The position numbers were made by a program, and so were the translations under genes. 62,198 nucleotides of DNA from Mesorhizobium intechi. Its GTDB lineage: Bacteria; Pseudomonadota; Alphaproteobacteria; Rhizobiales; Rhizobiaceae. Location: NCBI RefSeq assembly GCF_002879535.1, contig NZ_PNOT02000328.1:1-62198 (forward strand), read 5' to 3'. The notes beneath the pieces were generated by a model. That model did no database searches, had not been told where the DNA came from, and was given only the letters and a program-made list of their open reading frames with translations. Shown one piece after another: positions 9,197 through 18,578 of the stretch (the stretch's first letter is position 1; each line of letters starts with the position of its first letter).

Positions 9197-10060
9197 CTAT
9201 TCTCCGCCGCCAAGCGAATGGACATAAACCGCAAGTTCCTTAACCTTGGTCTCGCCGAGACGCCCGATCCAGGCCGGCATGACACCGTGCTTCGGCGCGC
9301 GGACTTGGACGGCGATGGCTGTCTCGCCGGGTGCGTAGAGCCAGATCGCATCGGTCAGATTGGGCGCGCCGAGCTCTTTGTTGCCTTTCGCATTATCGCC
9401 ATGACAGGCGACGCAGTTTTCCGCGAATACCTTGGCGCCGGGCTCGATAAGACTTGCATCCTGGACCTTGCCCGAGAGGCTGGCGACATAGGCGCCGACC
9501 TGTGCGATCTGTTCGGGCGTGATGATGTCACCGAAGGGGGGCATTTCCGACTGCCGAGTATCCGGGTCGGATGCGAAACGGATGCCGTGCGCGATCGTTT
9601 GCTGGATCTGCTCGGTCGTGCCGCCCCACAGCCAGTCATCGTCGTTCAGGTTTGGAAATCCCTTCGACCCTTGGGCGCCCGAGCCGTGGCATTGCACGCA
9701 ATTGACCTTGAAGGTAGCTCCGCCGGCCGCTACCGCGAATTCACGCAGCGCGTCGTCGGCTGCAATCTCGGATACGGTCTTCTGCTGGATGGCCGCGACA
9801 TATTTGCCCTTGGCGGCTTCGGCAGCCGCCAGCTCAATCTTGACAGCGTTGCGGCTGGAATAGCCAAGCACACCCTTGGTCGCGGAAGACAGCATCGGCC
9901 AAGCCGGATACGCAATTGTATAAGCCACCGCCCAAGCGACGGTGATGTAGAAGGTTATCACCCACCATCGGGGCAATGGGTTGTTGAGCTCCCTTATCCC
10001 GTCCCATTCATGACCGGTCGTTGAGATGCCCGAGACTTCATCGATATGCTCGCTGCTCAT
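9197..10060 (-). CDS. fixP: cbb3 oxidase dihaem cytochrome c subunit FixP (CcoP)
   Basis: FixP carries electrons to the cbb3 oxidase core. The 287-residue protein has an N-terminal membrane helix (PRWWVITFYITVAWAVAYT) and two haem c motifs, CVQCHG and CVACHG, the order and length of CcoP. It begins two bases after the fixQ stop with AAGGA as ribosome site and ends the fixNOQP operon. Confidence 0.96.
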   Translation of the reverse strand: MSSEHIDEVSGISTTGHEWDGIRELNNPLPRWWVITFYITVAWAVAYTIAYPAWPMLSSATKGVLGYSSRNAVKIELAAAEAAKGKYVAAIQQKTVSEIAADDALREFAVAAGGATFKVNCVQCHGSGAQGSKGFPNLNDDDWLWGGTTEQIQQTIAHGIRFASDPDTRQSEMPPFGDIITPEQIAQVGAYVASLSGKVQDASLIEPGAKVFAENCVACHGDNAKGNKELGAPNLTDAIWLYAPGETAIAVQVRAPKHGVMPAWIGRLGETKVKELAVYVHSLGGGE

Positions 10061-10062
10061 GA

Positions 10063-10212
10063 TCAGTCGTCCTTGAGTGGAATCTGGGCGGCTTGATCGG
10101 CCTGTGTTTTGCCGCCGGGACGCAAGGCAAAGGCAATGCAGCCGACGAAGAAGAGCGCCATGGCAAGCAGACCCCAGCTGTCCGCGAATTCCCGCATCAA
10201 ATTATAGCTCAT
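10063..10212 (-). CDS. fixQ: cbb3 oxidase small subunit FixQ (CcoQ)
   Basis: The 49-residue product starts MSYNLMREFADSWGLLAMAL, spans the membrane once and ends RPGGKTQADQAAQIPLKDD, typical of CcoQ/FixQ. The ATG at 10212 follows a strong GAGGGGG ribosome site ten bases after fixO. Longer upstream starts in this frame lie inside fixO and are not credible. Confidence 0.94.
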   Translation of the reverse strand: MSYNLMREFADSWGLLAMALFFVGCIAFALRPGGKTQADQAAQIPLKDD

Positions 10213-10222
10213 TGCGTCCCCC

Positions 10223-10954
10223 TCAGCGGTAGCCGGCTGCATCGTCATAGGTCTTGAAATCGACCAGTGTTCCCAGCATTTGCAGATAGGCGACGAGGGC
10301 ATCCATCTCGGTCACCTGCTGCGGATTGCCGTCCAGATCACCGACTTTGGCTTTCGGATAGCGTTTCTCGACGCCGGAGGCATCGGCATTCGGGTCGGCC
10401 TGGGCCATCAGATCGGCATTGGCGTGCGCGATCATGTCATCGGAGTACGGGACGCCAACACGCGCGTTCGCAACCAGATGCGTCGAGAAGTCCTTCACCT
10501 CGATCGGAGCGTCCTTCAGGAAGGCATAGCGAGGCATGATAGATTCCGGCACCACCGAACGTGGATCCATAAGGTGCTGAACGTGCCATTCGTTGGAATA
10601 GCGGTTGCCGACTCGTGCAAGGTCAGGGCCGGTGCGCTTCGAGCCCCACTGGAAGGGGTGGTCGTACATGGACTCGGCGGCCAGGCTGTAGTGGCCGTAG
10701 CGCTCGACCTCGTCCCGGAAAGGCCTGATCATCTGGCTGTGGCAGAGGTAGCAGCCCTCGCGCACATAGATGTTGCGTCCGGCGAGTTCCAGTGGCGAGT
10801 AGGGCCGCATGCCTTCGACTTTCTCGATCGTGTTGTCGAGATAGAAAAGCGGCGCAATCTCGACGATGCCGCCGACGGTCACGACAAGAAGAGAGCCAAC
10901 GAGAAGAAGCGTGGCGTTCTTCTCGATGATCGCGTGTTTGTCCATCAAGCCCAT
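10223..10954 (-). CDS. fixO: cbb3 oxidase monohaem cytochrome c subunit FixO (CcoO)
   Basis: The 243-residue protein begins [13 protein letters not shown], has one N-terminal membrane helix ([19 protein letters not shown]) and the haem c motif [12 protein letters not shown], as in CcoO. It passes electrons from FixP to FixN. The ATG at 10954 has GGGAG upstream and lies 11 bases after the fixN stop. The open frame extends to 11212 but that part overlaps fixN and is a shadow. Confidence 0.96.
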   Translation of the reverse strand: MGLMDKHAIIEKNATLLLVGSLLVVTVGGIVEIAPLFYLDNTIEKVEGMRPYSPLELAGRNIYVREGCYLCHSQMIRPFRDEVERYGHYSLAAESMYDHPFQWGSKRTGPDLARVGNRYSNEWHVQHLMDPRSVVPESIMPRYAFLKDAPIEVKDFSTHLVANARVGVPYSDDMIAHANADLMAQADPNADASGVEKRYPKAKVGDLDGNPQQVTEMDALVAYLQMLGTLVDFKTYDDAAGYR

Positions 10955-10965
10955 TGTCTGGCTCC

Positions 10966-12576
10966 CTATTCGGCAGGCCGGAGGGCGGGCTCGGAACCTG
11001 GCATTGGTTGCTCTTCGCGCTGGTGGCCAAGAATGGTCATGGTCACGTTCCAGGCCATGAGCAGGGCGCCGGTGAGGTACATCGCACCGCCGATGGCACG
11101 CATGACGTAGAAGGGATGCATGGCGGCGACGGTTTCGGCGAAGGAGTAGACGAGGAAACCCTGCTCGTCGTATTCGCGCCACATCAGGCCCTGCATGATG
11201 CCGGAAACCCACATCACCGCGGCGTAGACGACGATTCCGAGCGTCGCCAGCCAGAAGTGCCAGGTGACGAGCCGCAGCGAATAGAGACGTTCACGGTTCC
11301 ACAGTTTCGGCACCATGTAGTAGATTGCGCCGAACGAGATCATGCCAACCCAGCCGAGCGCGCCGGAATGGACATGGCCGATGGTCCAGTCCGTGTAGTG
11401 CGACAGCGAATTGACCGTCTTGATCGACATAATCGGACCTTCGAAGGTCGACATGCCGTAGAAGGCGACTGCCATCACCATCATGCGGATGATCGGATCG
11501 GTGCGCAGCTTGTCCCAGGCGCCAGACAGCGTCATCAGGCCATTGATCATACCGCCCCATGAGGGCATCCACAGCATGATCGAGAACGCCATGCCGAGCG
11601 TCTGCGCCCAGTCGGGTAAGGCGGTGTAATGCAGGTGGTGCGGGCCGGCCCAGATGTAGAGAAAGATGATCGCCCAGAAGTGGACGATCGACAGGCGGTA
11701 GGAATAGACCGGCCGGTTCGCCTGCTTGGGCACGAAATAATACATCATGCCGAGGAACCCGGCGGTGAGGAAGAAACCGACGGCGTTGTGGCCATACCAC
11801 CATTGCGTCAAGGCGTCCTGGACGCCGGAGAAGGCGGAGTAGCTCTTCGAGCCCAGGAACGACGCCGGCATCGACAGATTGTTGACCACATGCAGCATCG
11901 CGATTGTCACGATGAAGGACAGGTAGAACCAGTTGGCGACGTAGATATGCGGTTCCTTGCGCTTCAGGATCGTGCCGAGGAACAGGATGAGATAGGCGAC
12001 CCAGACGATGGTCAGCCAGAGATCCACATACCATTCGGGTTCGGCGTATTCGCGGGCTTCGGTGATGCCGAGCAGGTAGCCGGTCGCGGCCATGACGATG
12101 AACAGCTGGTAACCCCAGAACACAAACCAGGCCAGTTTGCCGCCAAACAGCCGGGCGCGGCACGTGCGCTGCACGACATAGAGAGACGTGCAAAGCAAAG
12201 CGTTGCCGCCGAAGGCGAAGACGACGCCGGATGTGTGCAGCGGCCGCAGCCGGCCGAAATTGAACCAGGGTTGGATGTTGAGGTGAGGGTATGCCAGCTG
12301 CAGGGCAATGATCACACCGACGAGCATGCCGACGACGCCCCAGAATACCGTTGCAATGGCTCCGTAGCGGATCGGGCCATCCATGTAGGCGGAGGTGTCG
12401 ATCGGAGCCGCCGGCTTGAAATCTGTGTTGCGCAGCAGGATCGCGGTAAAGCCAGCCACGGCGAAGAACAAAACCCCCATATGCTGGCGAAAAGGTCCTT
12501 CTACGCCGAAGCCGGCAGCCACCAGGGCCGCAAAAGCAAACAGGCTTAGAACGACGATCTCCGTGCCGAATTTCAT
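10966..12576 (-). CDS. fixN: cbb3 oxidase catalytic subunit FixN (CcoN)
   Basis: FixN is the haem-copper core that reduces oxygen at the very low concentration found in nodules. The 536-residue product is almost wholly membrane segments and shows [32 protein letters not shown] and [14 protein letters not shown], which contain the haem and copper histidines of the cbb3 class. The start MKFGTEIVV at 12576 matches the family; the upstream extension in frame is not conserved. It is the first gene of fixNOQP, preceded at 12656-12669 by an FNR/FixK-like palindrome. Confidence 0.96.
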   Translation of the reverse strand: MKFGTEIVVLSLFAFAALVAAGFGVEGPFRQHMGVLFFAVAGFTAILLRNTDFKPAAPIDTSAYMDGPIRYGAIATVFWGVVGMLVGVIIALQLAYPHLNIQPWFNFGRLRPLHTSGVVFAFGGNALLCTSLYVVQRTCRARLFGGKLAWFVFWGYQLFIVMAATGYLLGITEAREYAEPEWYVDLWLTIVWVAYLILFLGTILKRKEPHIYVANWFYLSFIVTIAMLHVVNNLSMPASFLGSKSYSAFSGVQDALTQWWYGHNAVGFFLTAGFLGMMYYFVPKQANRPVYSYRLSIVHFWAIIFLYIWAGPHHLHYTALPDWAQTLGMAFSIMLWMPSWGGMINGLMTLSGAWDKLRTDPIIRMMVMAVAFYGMSTFEGPIMSIKTVNSLSHYTDWTIGHVHSGALGWVGMISFGAIYYMVPKLWNRERLYSLRLVTWHFWLATLGIVVYAAVMWVSGIMQGLMWREYDEQGFLVYSFAETVAAMHPFYVMRAIGGAMYLTGALLMAWNVTMTILGHQREEQPMPGSEPALRPAE

Positions 12577-12655
12577 GACATGTCCCCGACCAGGATTCCA
12601 ATGCGCGGACGCCAAATCCGCGGTGCATTAATTCCGTAGTTGCCGCCTGCTCGCC

Positions 12656-12669
12656 CTGATCCATGTCAG
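12656..12669 (-). promoter_or_regulatory. FNR/FixK-like box between fixN and the hemerythrin gene
   Basis: The sequence CTGATCCATGTCAG has the core TGA-N6-TCA of the anaerobox with C/G in place of the outer T/A. It lies about 87 bases before the fixN ATG and 64 bases before the start of the plus-strand hemerythrin gene, so one site could serve both. Confidence 0.5.
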
Positions 12670-12726
12670 AGCCGCACGATTTTGCTTCGGGCAGCATCGA
12701 GTTCGGTGCAATCAGAAGGTGGCGAT

Positions 12727-13245
12727 TTGAACAAGGAAACGCAGCACGGGCCAACCCGCTCATGGACAAGTGCGGCTTTCTCGCGCCAGGTCGGCACAGA
12801 GGCGATTCCGGGCGAGGTCATGAAGCTTGCCCATCGGGAAAAGCTGGAGCTCTGCTTCTCGCTGGAAAGCATTGCCGATGCACTGCCGAACGTCGACCGC
12901 CTCAAATGTCTTGGAACGGCCAAGAAGATCGTTCCGCTGCTCCGTGACATTCATGGGTTTGAGGAGAGGGTGATTTTCCCTGCGTATGAGGCGCACTTGA
13001 CTCCGGCCGAGGCCAAACTTGCCTCTACCAGCCGGTTGCGCATCGAGCACCTTGAGGATCAATGCTTCGCTGGCGAGGTGGCCGAAACGCTCCTAGCGAT
13101 CGGTCATGGTGATCCGATAGAGAGCGCGGAAGCTGTCGGATTCATGCTACGCGGCTTCTTCGAAGGCTTGCGGCGACACATCGCTTTCGAACGCGAGCAT
13201 GTCCTGCCGCGGATCGTAATAAGCGACGAAGGCCCCGACGCTTAG
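12727..13245 (+). CDS. Hemerythrin HHE-domain protein
   Basis: The product has the metal-binding pattern of a hemerythrin-like four-helix bundle: REKLELCF, LLRDIHGFEERVIFPAYE, RIEHLEDQC and RRHIAFEREHVLPRI, with histidines and glutamates at the expected places for a di-iron centre. Such proteins bind oxygen or nitric oxide. The proposed start is the TTG at 12727, which follows AAGGTGG; the next ATG is at 12820. It diverges from fixN and converges on fnrN, so a role in oxygen or NO handling with the cbb3 genes is likely but inferred. Confidence 0.8.
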   Translation: MNKETQHGPTRSWTSAAFSRQVGTEAIPGEVMKLAHREKLELCFSLESIADALPNVDRLKCLGTAKKIVPLLRDIHGFEERVIFPAYEAHLTPAEAKLASTSRLRIEHLEDQCFAGEVAETLLAIGHGDPIESAEAVGFMLRGFFEGLRRHIAFEREHVLPRIVISDEGPDA

Positions 13246-13248
13246 GTC

Positions 13249-14004
13249 TCATTCAAAGGCCGGTTGCCGCGCGCCTCGGCCGCCGCAGTGCTGCTCCAGC
13301 CGGCTCATGCTGTCGACCGTTACATGGCGTTTGTTCTCGATCCGGATCACGTCGTCAGCCCGCAATCGCGTAAGCTGGCGGCTCACGGTCTCGTTCGTCA
13401 GTCCAAGGAAATCAGAGATGTCGGCACGTGTCAGCGGCAGATCGAAGCATGCCGACCCAGCCGCCGGGTCGATACTGGAATCCATATTCCGGGCGATCAT
13501 GAGGAGAAAGCTCGCCACCTTCTCCGGTGCGGTCTTGCGCCCGAGAGTCACCATCCATTCAAGTGCCTCGTCGAGTTCGTCCAGCGTCTGCTTGAGCAGG
13601 CGATGCTCGAGTCCCGGTGATTCCTTTATTATCCGTTCAACGGCCGCCTTCGGAAACGAGCACAGCGAGACGGAGGTTGCCGCTTCCACATTGATCGTGC
13701 TTTTCACCTTGAAGGGCCGTCCCAGAAAATCCGGTGCGAACCGAAGACCGACAATCTGCTGGCGGCCGTCCGAAAGGCACTTCGTCAGCTTCACAACGCC
13801 TGAAAGCAAGTTTGAATAGCTGTCGACGGCCTCGGCGTCGGCGATCAGTTCGACCCCCGGCTCGAGCTTGTGCCGCGACGAAGTTTTGGCGAGCCCAACC
13901 AAATGGTTTGGATCGAGCGCACCGCAGACGCCGCGATGTCGTGCTGCGCAAGACAGGCAAAGAACGGGAATGCCGGAGCTGTGAATGTCTTGCCGTACTG
14001 TCAT
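13249..14004 (-). CDS. fnrN: Oxygen-responsive transcription regulator FnrN (Crp/Fnr family)
   Basis: FnrN activates microaerobic genes when its [4Fe-4S] cluster is intact. The 251-residue protein has an N-terminal cysteine set C16-x2-C19-x7-C27 (CLSCAARHRGVC) and a fourth cysteine at 115 (SVSLCSF), the four cluster ligands of the Fnr class; FixK proteins lack these. The C-terminal helix-turn-helix reads NETVSRQLTRL, with the E-SR residues that read TTGAT half-sites. The ATG at 14004 fits the family; longer forms are not conserved. It is divergent from hemN, sharing an FNR-like box at 14090-14103. fixK is the alternative name used in some annotations. Confidence 0.88.
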   Translation of the reverse strand: MTVRQDIHSSGIPVLCLSCAARHRGVCGALDPNHLVGLAKTSSRHKLEPGVELIADAEAVDSYSNLLSGVVKLTKCLSDGRQQIVGLRFAPDFLGRPFKVKSTINVEAATSVSLCSFPKAAVERIIKESPGLEHRLLKQTLDELDEALEWMVTLGRKTAPEKVASFLLMIARNMDSSIDPAAGSACFDLPLTRADISDFLGLTNETVSRQLTRLRADDVIRIENKRHVTVDSMSRLEQHCGGRGARQPAFE

Positions 14005-14089
14005 TACGCTCGCGCTACCGATCCCAAGTTTCGGCAGGATAGCAAGCGATGGCAGAGAAATCCTTGCGGCAGTTTGTCCGTGCTGGAGG

Positions 14090-14103
14090 CTGACCGAAAT
14101 CAG
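14090..14103. promoter_or_regulatory. FNR/FixK-like box in the fnrN-hemN intergenic region
   Basis: CTGACCGAAATCAG keeps the core TGA-N6-TCA and the same outer C/G as the box near fixN. It lies 58 bases before the hemN ATG and 86 bases before the fnrN ATG, so it could activate hemN and autoregulate fnrN. Confidence 0.5.
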
Positions 14104-14160
14104 GGCATTGGCTCTTCGACGCGTCCAGACTTCGGCGAGGCAAAAACGGCGGACCACCAA

Positions 14161-15510
14161 ATGAGACCGAATTTAGCTGCCAGGCTTGGCGAGAACGTCC
14201 CGCGTTATACCAGTTACCCGACCGCGCCGCATTTCCATCCTGGCGTCGACGCTGATGTCTATCGAAGCTGGTTGAAGGCGCTCGAAAGCGGTGACGAGGT
14301 CTCGCTCTACCTGCACATCCCTTATTGCGACCGGCTGTGCTGGTTCTGTGCGTGCCATACAAAGCAGACCCGCCGCTACGAGCCGGTGGCTTCGTATCTC
14401 CGCTCGCTTCACGCGGAGATCGCGACTGTCGCCGGTCTTGTCGGCGGCAAGGCCCATGTCCGCGCCGTGCATTTCGGCGGCGGCTCGCCGACCATGCTGA
14501 AGCCCGAGGATATGATAGCCTTGGGAACTGTCCTGCGGGATAGCTTCGATTTTCTTGCCGATGCGAAGATCAGCGTCGAAATCGAACCCAACGACATGGA
14601 CGAAGCCCGCCTTGATACACTTGCCGAGATCGGCATGGCGCGGGCGAGCCTCGGCGTTCAGGATTTCGATCCGAAGGTGCAGAAGGCGATCAACCGCGAG
14701 CAGAGCTTTTTGCAGACCAAGGCGGTTGTCGACGGCATTCGCTCTCGCGGCGTAGGGTCCGTGAACCTCGATTTGCTTTACGGCCTGCCGCATCAGACCA
14801 GGGAGAGCGTCTGTTCCACCGTGGCGCAGGCGCTGACTCTGGAGCCGGACCGGATGGCGCTGTTCGGCTACGCGCATGTGCCTTGGTTCAAGAAGCATCA
14901 GACTATGATCGACGAGGCATGGTTGCCAGGTCCGGCCGAACGGTTCGCTCAGTGGCAAATTGCCGCCCGTCTGATCATGGGCGCCGGATACGAGGCGATT
15001 GGAATAGACCATTTCGCCAAGCCGGATGATGCGCTTGCAGTCTCGGCTCGCGCGGGAACAATCCGCCGCAATTTCCAGGGCTACACCGAGGATCGCTGCG
15101 AAACACTGATCGGGCTCGGGCCGTCATCGATCAGCCGGTTTCGACAGGGCTATTCGCAGAACATGCCGTCGACAGCCGAATATGGACGCATGGTCGAGGG
15201 GGGACATCTGGCCACGGTCCGCGGCATCGCGTTTTCCGAAGATGACCGTGTTCGCGGCTGGATCATCGAGCGCTTGATGTGCGATTTCGGCTTTTCAGCA
15301 GCCGATCTGGTGGAACGCTTCGGGGAAGCCGGACAAAAGCTTCTTTTCCAAGCAAGCTCCATCGCCATTGGCGACCCTGCTCGACCGCTTGAACTCCAAG
15401 GTGACAGTTACGTCGTATCGGCGGAAAGTCGTCCCTTTGTAAGGAGCATTGCAGCGAAGTTCGACAAATATTTCGAAAGTGGAACGGCCAGGCACTCAGT
15501 GGCAGTCTGA
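14161..15510 (+). CDS. hemN: Oxygen-independent coproporphyrinogen III dehydrogenase HemN
   Basis: HemN is a radical-SAM enzyme that makes protoporphyrinogen IX without oxygen, supplying haem for cbb3 oxidase at low oxygen. The 449-residue product begins MRPNLAARLGENVPRYTSYP and contains YCDRLCWFCACHT, the full CX3CX2CXC set, then VHFGGGSPT and YGLPHQT. The ATG at 14161 is the family start; the frame is open further upstream across fnrN but not conserved. It diverges from fnrN with an FNR-like box between them. Confidence 0.95.
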   Translation: MRPNLAARLGENVPRYTSYPTAPHFHPGVDADVYRSWLKALESGDEVSLYLHIPYCDRLCWFCACHTKQTRRYEPVASYLRSLHAEIATVAGLVGGKAHVRAVHFGGGSPTMLKPEDMIALGTVLRDSFDFLADAKISVEIEPNDMDEARLDTLAEIGMARASLGVQDFDPKVQKAINREQSFLQTKAVVDGIRSRGVGSVNLDLLYGLPHQTRESVCSTVAQALTLEPDRMALFGYAHVPWFKKHQTMIDEAWLPGPAERFAQWQIAARLIMGAGYEAIGIDHFAKPDDALAVSARAGTIRRNFQGYTEDRCETLIGLGPSSISRFRQGYSQNMPSTAEYGRMVEGGHLATVRGIAFSEDDRVRGWIIERLMCDFGFSAADLVERFGEAGQKLLFQASSIAIGDPARPLELQGDSYVVSAESRPFVRSIAAKFDKYFESGTARHSVAV

Positions 15511-15515
15511 GTGCC
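15491..15515 (+). terminator. Hairpin overlapping the hemN stop
   Basis: GGCACTCAG at 15491-15499 and CTGAGTGCC at 15507-15515 form a perfect nine-base-pair stem with a seven-base loop, covering the hemN stop codon. No T-run follows, so its role as terminator or 3'-end stabiliser is uncertain. Confidence 0.35.
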
Positions 15516-16038
15516 ACAGACGAACGTCACCGTCTTCAGTCGATCGCGAACCTCCTCAAAATCCCCGAAACCAGCAGCTAACAATTCGATAGTGCATATG
15601 ACGCCACTTTACGATGGTGTGACGACACGGGTATTTCCCAAAGGGGGTCGCATGGCAGAGGGCTGGGACCCGCCGGAACCCTGCAGGCAGGGCTCCACTT
15701 AAAGCAGGTTGGATTGTTCGGCCCAGTCTTTCACTGAATGTCAGCGACGCACCCCATTGCGGCTTCCGCTACTCAGCGCTGCGGCTCTTGAATACCCCTT
15801 TGAGATGAGCTCATTCTGAGTAACAACCACACGGCGTTCCCACGTGTCTGAAACCATGCATGAGTGCGGCTAGCACGCCCTGCGCCTTGTTCGCGGTTTC
15901 CGGGCCGCCCCGGCACTTACTTGACCTCCAGCTGCTCGAAGTTCGCGCATAGGCCTTACATGACGGATCGGTAGGCCGCGACCGCCGGGAAATTAGGCAC
16001 CCGGGCGGCTGCGCCAATTGACCAACTTTATGCTTCGA
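15516..16038. other. Intergenic region between hemN and the trb operon end
   Basis: About 520 bases without a supportable gene. The few short frames (for example 15511-15702 plus and 15811-16017 minus) have no recognisable motif or ribosome site. It separates two convergent transcription units. Confidence 0.5.
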
Positions 16039-16311
16039 TTACTCGGAATCTGAACCTGACATGCGTCGCGATTTCTCTGACATGCCGGCGGCAGGCAAGC
16101 TTTCCTTTCTGGCCTTGGCAAACGCTCTGTCACCTTCCAGAAACCCTGCCAGCATGAACGGTATGAGTTCCGCTACCGTTTCAGACTCGCCATAGGTCTG
16201 GCGGTAAAGCGCCGCATAGTCCTTGAGTGCTTGGTTCAGGTCCGCGCTAACGGTGATGGTCATCTTCGAAGGTGTCCGGTCTGGAAGCTTTCCAAGTTTC
16301 AGATCTGCCAT
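16039..16311 (-). CDS. DUF2274 protein at the end of the trb operon
   Basis: This 90-residue protein (MADLKLGKLPDRTPSKMTIT, DYAALYRQTYGESETVAELIPFMLAGFLEGDRAF) matches the small DUF2274 family regularly found just after trbI in this class of Trb operons. Its function is not known. It begins 12 bases after trbI and ends the operon. Confidence 0.85.
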   Translation of the reverse strand: MADLKLGKLPDRTPSKMTITVSADLNQALKDYAALYRQTYGESETVAELIPFMLAGFLEGDRAFAKARKESLPAAGMSEKSRRMSGSDSE

Positions 16312-16323
16312 GATTACTCCTGT

Positions 16324-17538
16324 TCAAGTCGGGTATGGGCGCAGCACAAGATCCTTGTGTACAATCACGCGTAGGGGCCAACCGGGGCGGACGATAATGG
16401 TGGGTTGAATATTCAGGTTTTTTTCGGTGATGCGCTGGCCGGCTTGACTGATGTTTTGCTGAGTGGATTCCCGGATCGCCTTAACTAGGTCGCTTTCGTT
16501 TTCCCCAAAGCTCAACTCGGTACCAACGCCCAGTAGCGTCGCTAGAGCAACTCCCTTGATCAGCTGCCAGGTGTGAAAATCGACCTTGTCTTCAAGCCCG
16601 GCATAGCCGGCAGTATCCGTCGCTGGCAGATTGTCGATTTCGATCGAGGAACCGTCGGGCAGGATTATTCGCTGCCAGACCAGCAATGCGCGCCTCTGCC
16701 CAAAAGCCACGACGCTGTCATAAGTGCCGATGAGGCGTGAGCCTTGCGGAATGAGCACAATGCTGCCGGTGACTGTGTCGTGCACATTCTCGGTGACCTG
16801 CGCGACGACAAGGCCAGGCAAGTCGGAATTTATGCCGGTGACGAGACTGGCCGCGATCACGCTGCCGGCCATCAGTTGGTAGGGCGAGGCCGGCGTCTGC
16901 AGCGCGTGCTGATTGTAGATCCCGCTTGTGTTTCGCTGACTGATAAAATCGAGCTTGCGCTGTTGGTTGTTCTGGTCACCCTCGGCTGGGGCAACGGAAG
17001 CTGACACGCGCGTCGCTCCGGATTGCGGAAGCGCCTCAGACGGCTGCTGCGCACTCGGCCCGCCGCCGGCGACATCTGTCTGTCTGGGTCGATTGTCGAT
17101 CCGGAACAAGACTTGCGACTCGCGCGCCTCAATTGCTTGCTGGGCAAGGCGCTGCTCCTCGGCGGAGATATCCTGCCCTGGCGCGATGCCGAGCTGACGT
17201 TGGCGTTCAAGGATGGGGCGACCGAGGTCGCCGGGCAGTGGCGGTCCGAGCACAGGGGCCTTCGGCATGATCCCGGAATAGTCCTTGGGAAGCGCTTCTA
17301 GTCCCTCGGCGGGTGGCTTGCGCTCGGTGTTATAGCGGTCCTCTGCCTGGTGCTTGATACGCCATGCCGGTCCTTGAAGCGCCATCATCGTGACGCCCAG
17401 AATGGCACCGGATCCGACTGCAGCGATGGCGACGATCAGACCGCGCCTGAATCGGACAGCGCGGCGGGGCGAGGCTCGCAATTGCAGCTGCTCGGGATCG
17501 AGTTTCGGCGGCGCATCGGATCGGGAAGTATCGGTCAT
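16324..17538 (-). CDS. trbI: Conjugal transfer protein TrbI (VirB10-like)
   Basis: TrbI spans the envelope and links the inner-membrane machinery to the outer core in the mating channel. The product has a short cytoplasmic part, one membrane helix (GLIVAIAAVGSGAILGVTMM), a proline-rich linker and a C-terminal domain with ALQTPASPYQLMAGSVIAASLVTGI and VLIPQGSRLIGTYD, the TrbI/VirB10 signature. I chose ATG 17538, preceded by GAGGGGAG; a GTG at 17553 would overlap the trbG stop. The protein is about 404 residues. Confidence 0.94.
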   Translation of the reverse strand: MTDTSRSDAPPKLDPEQLQLRASPRRAVRFRRGLIVAIAAVGSGAILGVTMMALQGPAWRIKHQAEDRYNTERKPPAEGLEALPKDYSGIMPKAPVLGPPLPGDLGRPILERQRQLGIAPGQDISAEEQRLAQQAIEARESQVLFRIDNRPRQTDVAGGGPSAQQPSEALPQSGATRVSASVAPAEGDQNNQQRKLDFISQRNTSGIYNQHALQTPASPYQLMAGSVIAASLVTGINSDLPGLVVAQVTENVHDTVTGSIVLIPQGSRLIGTYDSVVAFGQRRALLVWQRIILPDGSSIEIDNLPATDTAGYAGLEDKVDFHTWQLIKGVALATLLGVGTELSFGENESDLVKAIRESTQQNISQAGQRITEKNLNIQPTIIVRPGWPLRVIVHKDLVLRPYPT

Positions 17539-17549
17539 GAGCGCTCCCC

Positions 17550-18578
17550 TCACCTGCTGGGCCGCGCAAAGAGCGGAATCCGCCGCGGCGGTTGCCGGCC
17601 GTCAGTCCTGGTGATGCGCACCACTTGCTGCTGTTTGGCGCCGAGGCGCAGTTCGGCGGCAGCAAAGAGGCGATCGACGATGTAATAGTTGCCGCGCATA
17701 CGGAAGTTGACGAGCTGGTCATTGCCATCGGCGCCGACGATGAAGAGAGGAGGCGCTTCACCCTGATCAATGCGACGGGGGAATTCGATATAGACCTTGC
17801 TGCCATCGTCGAAAGCGCGCATCGGCCTCCAGGGTGGTGTGTCGCCGGTGATTGAATACCGGAAGCGGATATTCTCGAGCGCCACATTCGAAGCTACCGG
17901 CATGGCAGCCTCGGCTTGAGCGTTGCGCTGGCGTAGCGCGATGATCTGGTCCTCGCTATAGCTCCAGGAGATCGCCGCCATTGAGGTTTTCTCGGTGCTT
18001 TGAAGCTGCAAATGGTAGGTGCGTCGTTCTGTGGTGATCACCAGATTGGTGGTAAGCCCCGGCGCGAAGGGTTTTACCAGCACATGGGTGCGCTGATTGT
18101 CACCGGTGCCGCTGACGGTATCGCCGATCACCCAACGCACCGTGTCGCCGGCCGACACGGCTGTTAGCTTCTCGCCCGGCTGGAGTGCGATATCGGTAAC
18201 GCGCTCCGGTGCGGCGTAGAGCTGATAGAGCGCGCCATCGGCGAATGGATAGACCTGAACCGCATTCATGTACCCATACCTGGTGGGTTGCTGCGTCGCT
18301 GCTTTATTGGCATCGGAGACCCGTTCTTCAGGAGAGCGCTTGTCTTCGGCCACCCTGCCCGGATTGGGCTGTAACTGACCGGGTAGCGGCAGCGGCTTTG
18401 GCACCTCGACTATCTTGACCGGCTTCTCCGGCGGCTTCTCGATTGCGGCTGGTTTGAAATCGGCAGCATCATAGTAAATCTCAGGCGGCGGTACCGGCTT
18501 CGACGCGCAGGCGGAGAGGACCGCTGTAGAGGCCGACAGGATCAGCACGGCACGGACCGGCGACATTCTATTCTTCAT
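17550..18578 (-). CDS. trbG: Conjugal transfer protein TrbG (VirB9-like)
   Basis: TrbG is part of the outer-membrane core of the channel. The 342-residue protein starts with a lipoprotein-like signal (LILSASTAVLSACASKP, lipobox LSAC) and has the VirB9-like domain with NIRFRYSITGD and FDDGSKVYIEFP. Its start overlaps trbF by four bases (18575-18578). Confidence 0.94.
   Translation of the reverse strand: MKNRMSPVRAVLILSASTAVLSACASKPVPPPEIYYDAADFKPAAIEKPPEKPVKIVEVPKPLPLPGQLQPNPGRVAEDKRSPEERVSDANKAATQQPTRYGYMNAVQVYPFADGALYQLYAAPERVTDIALQPGEKLTAVSAGDTVRWVIGDTVSGTGDNQRTHVLVKPFAPGLTTNLVITTERRTYHLQLQSTEKTSMAAISWSYSEDQIIALRQRNAQAEAAMPVASNVALENIRFRYSITGDTPPWRPMRAFDDGSKVYIEFPRRIDQGEAPPLFIVGADGNDQLVNFRMRGNYYIVDRLFAAAELRLGAKQQQVVRITRTDGRQPPRRIPLFARPSR

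Noticed and set aside
10955..11212. N-terminal extension of fixO
   Set aside because: It lies on top of fixN in another frame; family length and a good ribosome site support the start at 10954.
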